Of a stretch of DNA of 6,910 bases, positions 5,112-6,910 are shown in pieces. Position numbers and translations under genes: made by a program. Under the pieces are notes generated by a model. That model was not told the origin of the DNA. It saw nothing but the letters and a program-made list of their open reading frames with translations, and searched no databases. Position 1 is the stretch's first letter. Each line of letters begins with the position of its first letter. The stretch is from Spirochaetia bacterium (GTDB lineage Bacteria; Spirochaetota; Spirochaetia; Treponematales; Breznakiellaceae), in assembly GCA_025997715.1 (NCBI GenBank), contig BNUY01000147.1:1-6910 (forward strand), written 5' to 3'.

Positions 5112-5978
5112 TTAGTCTGGATTATAAAACAATGATATATTTTCATCATTCATTACAATCTGTTTTTTATATTCGTTATAATCCTTAGCAAGATGCCCAA
5201 AATCCAATACTTGATATTTCCCCACTTCGGTTGCCAATGCATATGCTAACAATTTTCCCGTAGGGCCCAGCATAATTATTACCAATCGTTCTTTGGGTAT
5301 TTCCAAGGCTTTGCCCAGCATTTGTTTATATGAACTAAAGGCATCTCTCGTTGGTCCATAGATATATTCAATGGTTTTAGCATTATTATAAATATTGTAT
5401 TGAATTTTTGCAAATGACCTATCACCACAGATAATAGTTATATCACGATCGTTCCATATCTCCCGCAGCTTATCAAAATGTTCATCAAAATCATAAAACT
5501 GATAATTTGCGTACATTTGCGAAACTTCAGTTGCAAAATACATTTTATCTTTATTCATGAATGATTCAATGTTTTTACGATTATCTGAAACCCATCCAAT
5601 CATAAATTTTTGGACAAGAGGCCGTAAAACGCGCATGGAATGATAAAAACTATAGGGTGCACCTATCATAATATTCTCATCGGTGGATTTAAATATATAT
5701 TTTAACCTATCTTCCAACCCCTTTTCATATTTTTGAGCTCTACCCTGAGGTTTTCCTAACATTAGATTAAATTCACCATCACCAAATCGACAAAAGCTAT
5801 TTTTAGTCGCGAGTAGATGCTCAATTGTTTCCATCGGGGATTTAATATTAGGTATCCATAAAGTATCCAACTCATCTCTTAATTCATATTTACATTGATT
5901 AAAATACCCATCTAAAACGTCTTGCGTTACTAGATTCTTTCTTAAGAACTTACTCAAATTATAGCGTATATTTGTCAT
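5112..5978 (-). CDS. GT-D fold glycosyltransferase (DUF1792 family)
   Basis: A 288-residue cytoplasmic glycosyltransferase of the GT-D type (PF08759, DUF1792), the fold described for the third glucosyltransferase of streptococcal serine-rich glycoprotein glycosylation and common in polysaccharide loci. The diagnostic N-terminal motif is SFCRFGDGEFNLM (61-73) with the metal/nucleotide DxE, Asp67 and Glu69. IMIGAPYSF (103-111), a central TIICGDRS strand (181-188) and the C-terminal LGPTGKLLAYALA...LDFGHLAKDY (237-267) also match the family. It would transfer a sugar from a nucleotide donor to a growing glycan; donor and acceptor are unknown. AAGAGGT stands 7 bases before the ATG at 5978, and the gene overlaps the end of the FkbM gene by 20 bases, suggesting translational coupling. 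There is no membrane segment or signal peptide. Confidence 0.9.
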   Translation of the reverse strand: MTNIRYNLSKFLRKNLVTQDVLDGYFNQCKYELRDELDTLWIPNIKSPMETIEHLLATKNSFCRFGDGEFNLMLGKPQGRAQKYEKGLEDRLKYIFKSTDENIMIGAPYSFYHSMRVLRPLVQKFMIGWVSDNRKNIESFMNKDKMYFATEVSQMYANYQFYDFDEHFDKLREIWNDRDITIICGDRSFAKIQYNIYNNAKTIEYIYGPTRDAFSSYKQMLGKALEIPKERLVIIMLGPTGKLLAYALATEVGKYQVLDFGHLAKDYNEYKKQIVMNDENISLFYNPD

Positions 5979-6909
5979 TTGTTGACCTCTTATCTAAAAT
6001 ATTTTTTTGTTTAGAAAGATCATTTTCTATAACTGCAGCAAACAGTTTATGTCTAAGATGCCTTATTGTATAGTTAGGATTTGCTTCCAAAATAAGCTTT
6101 TCTAATACCTCTGGGTCATCGCATAAATGATAAGTACATAAAGCCATTTTTGGAGCATAATTCTTTAATGTTTTGGATGCTCCTTTCAACATATCCCGCT
6201 CGGCCCCTTCTATGTCTGCTTTAATAAAATCCACTCGTTCAATATGATTTTCTTCAACAAATTTATCTATTGTTGTAATATCAATCATTTCACCTAAAAT
6301 ACAATCTTTTTTTAAAACAGTTGAATTTGATGCGCTATCATCATTCTTAACATAAATTGGCATTTTACATTCAAAAGAACCCAGACCTTTTTTTACTGGA
6401 TACATTTTTCCTCTATTAAGATTTTTAGTTTTATTCAAGATTTTAAAAGTTTCTAACACTGGTTCAAATGCGTATACAATTGCACCTTTTGAAATGGCAT
6501 AAGCACTAAAATCACCAATCCATGCGCCAGCATCAATTACTATATCGCCAGATTTTATTGTTACATTAAAAACACCGTCACAATAGCCATAAGGGCCTTC
6601 ACCTGTATAACAATCTATCTTTTCTACGATTAATTTCTCATAATTATCATTAAAATAACAAGATACAAGAAACGTATCATCAAACACTCCCATAAGCGCA
6701 TCTAGACTATTTTTATCTTTTGCGATATAAGGTAATTTTGCTCCTTTAAAATCAAAAACATAAATACCGAAACGCTTTCTTAACCATTTTTTAACAAATG
6801 CCCTTCGATGAAATATTTTAAAGAGTTTTTCATTAATCTTCTGTAACGATAAAAATAATATTTCCAACCATGTAAAATGTTTGATACTTTGATATAATCT
6901 AAATGAACT
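5959..6909 (-). CDS. FkbM-family methyltransferase, 5' end beyond the window
   Basis: A SAM-dependent methyltransferase of the FkbM type (PF05050, Methyltransf_21), typically an O-methyltransferase acting on sugar or polyketide hydroxyls. Counting from the first in-frame start (TTG at 6867), motifs are DIVIDAGAWIGDFSAYAISKG (108-128, SAM-binding motif I), VYAFEPVLETF (131-141) with the acidic ribose-contacting Glu135, and VDFIKADIEGAERDMLKGA (212-230), the second FkbM hallmark. The C-terminus has the usual ALCTYH and HLRHKLFAAVI segments. The TTG has no ribosome site. The frame stays open, without any stop, to the window edge (SSFRLYQSIKHFTW upstream), so the true start is probably outside and the N-terminus is incomplete here. 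It precedes the GT-D gene with a 20-base overlap. It probably methylates a sugar of the glycan made by this cluster; this is an inference from context. Confidence 0.88.
   Translation of the reverse strand, partial: SSFRLYQSIKHFTWLEILFLSLQKINEKLFKIFHRRAFVKKWLRKRFGIYVFDFKGAKLPYIAKDKNSLDALMGVFDDTFLVSCYFNDNYEKLIVEKIDCYTGEGPYGYCDGVFNVTIKSGDIVIDAGAWIGDFSAYAISKGAIVYAFEPVLETFKILNKTKNLNRGKMYPVKKGLGSFECKMPIYVKNDDSASNSTVLKKDCILGEMIDITTIDKFVEENHIERVDFIKADIEGAERDMLKGASKTLKNYAPKMALCTYHLCDDPEVLEKLILEANPNYTIRHLRHKLFAAVIENDLSKQKNILDKRSTNDKYTL
5985..5991 (-). promoter_or_regulatory. Shine-Dalgarno site of the GT-D gene
   Basis: On the minus strand AAGAGGT, with the last G of AGAGG 7 bases before the ATG at 5978. 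It lies inside the end of the FkbM coding sequence and supports this start. Confidence 0.75.
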
Positions 6910-6910
6910 T

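Noticed and set aside
1..6910. CRISPR arrays, tRNA or rRNA genes, riboswitches and transposase genes
   Set aside because: I looked on both strands and saw no spaced direct repeats, cloverleaf-like sequence, rRNA-like sequence or transposase motifs.

Overview
The window is one bacterial polysaccharide-biosynthesis (capsule, O-antigen or exopolysaccharide) gene cluster. All nine supported genes lie on the minus strand, so the biological reading order runs from high to low coordinates. Several genes follow Shine-Dalgarno-like sites and several junctions overlap by four bases (ATGA), so this is a Shine-Dalgarno-using bacterium with an operon-like layout. I cannot name the organism. Composition is mosaic: the right part (about 4100-6910) is AT-rich (one sampled 60-base line is 30% GC), while the ATP-grasp gene near 2400 is GC-rich (one sampled line is 62% GC). 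This is common where polysaccharide loci are assembled from transferred cassettes.

In transcription order: an FkbM-type methyltransferase that runs off the right edge (5959-6909); a GT-D fold (DUF1792) glycosyltransferase (5112-5978); a TupA-like ATP-grasp protein (4126-5049); a 147-base spacer; and two tandem, about 50% identical FdtA/QdtA/WxcM-like cupin sugar isomerases (3574-3978 and 3161-3577). Next comes a 240-base gap holding a 118-base MITE-like inverted-repeat element inside G-tracts. A second, translationally coupled cassette follows: an ATP-grasp ligase (1850-2920), an NAD-dependent sugar epimerase/dehydratase (942-1853), a HAD-family phosphatase (332-964) and the first 98 recognisable residues of a class I SAM methyltransferase (1-319). 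The left edge is a G19A6 run on the coding strand that may be a contig-end artefact.

As a whole (inference), the cupins and the epimerase would tailor nucleotide-linked deoxysugars. The ATP-grasp proteins would ligate carboxylates or add other decorations, the methyltransferases would cap hydroxyls, and the GT-D enzyme would transfer a sugar. No polymerase, flippase, aminotransferase or initiating transferase is in the window, so the pathway must extend beyond it.

The points most worth a second look are the MITE-like element with its G-tract flanks and the short broken reading frame it sits in. Others are the His-to-Tyr change in the first of the two tandem cupins, the G9 hairpin inside the TupA-like gene, and the uncommon ATP-grasp/epimerase/HAD/methyltransferase combination.
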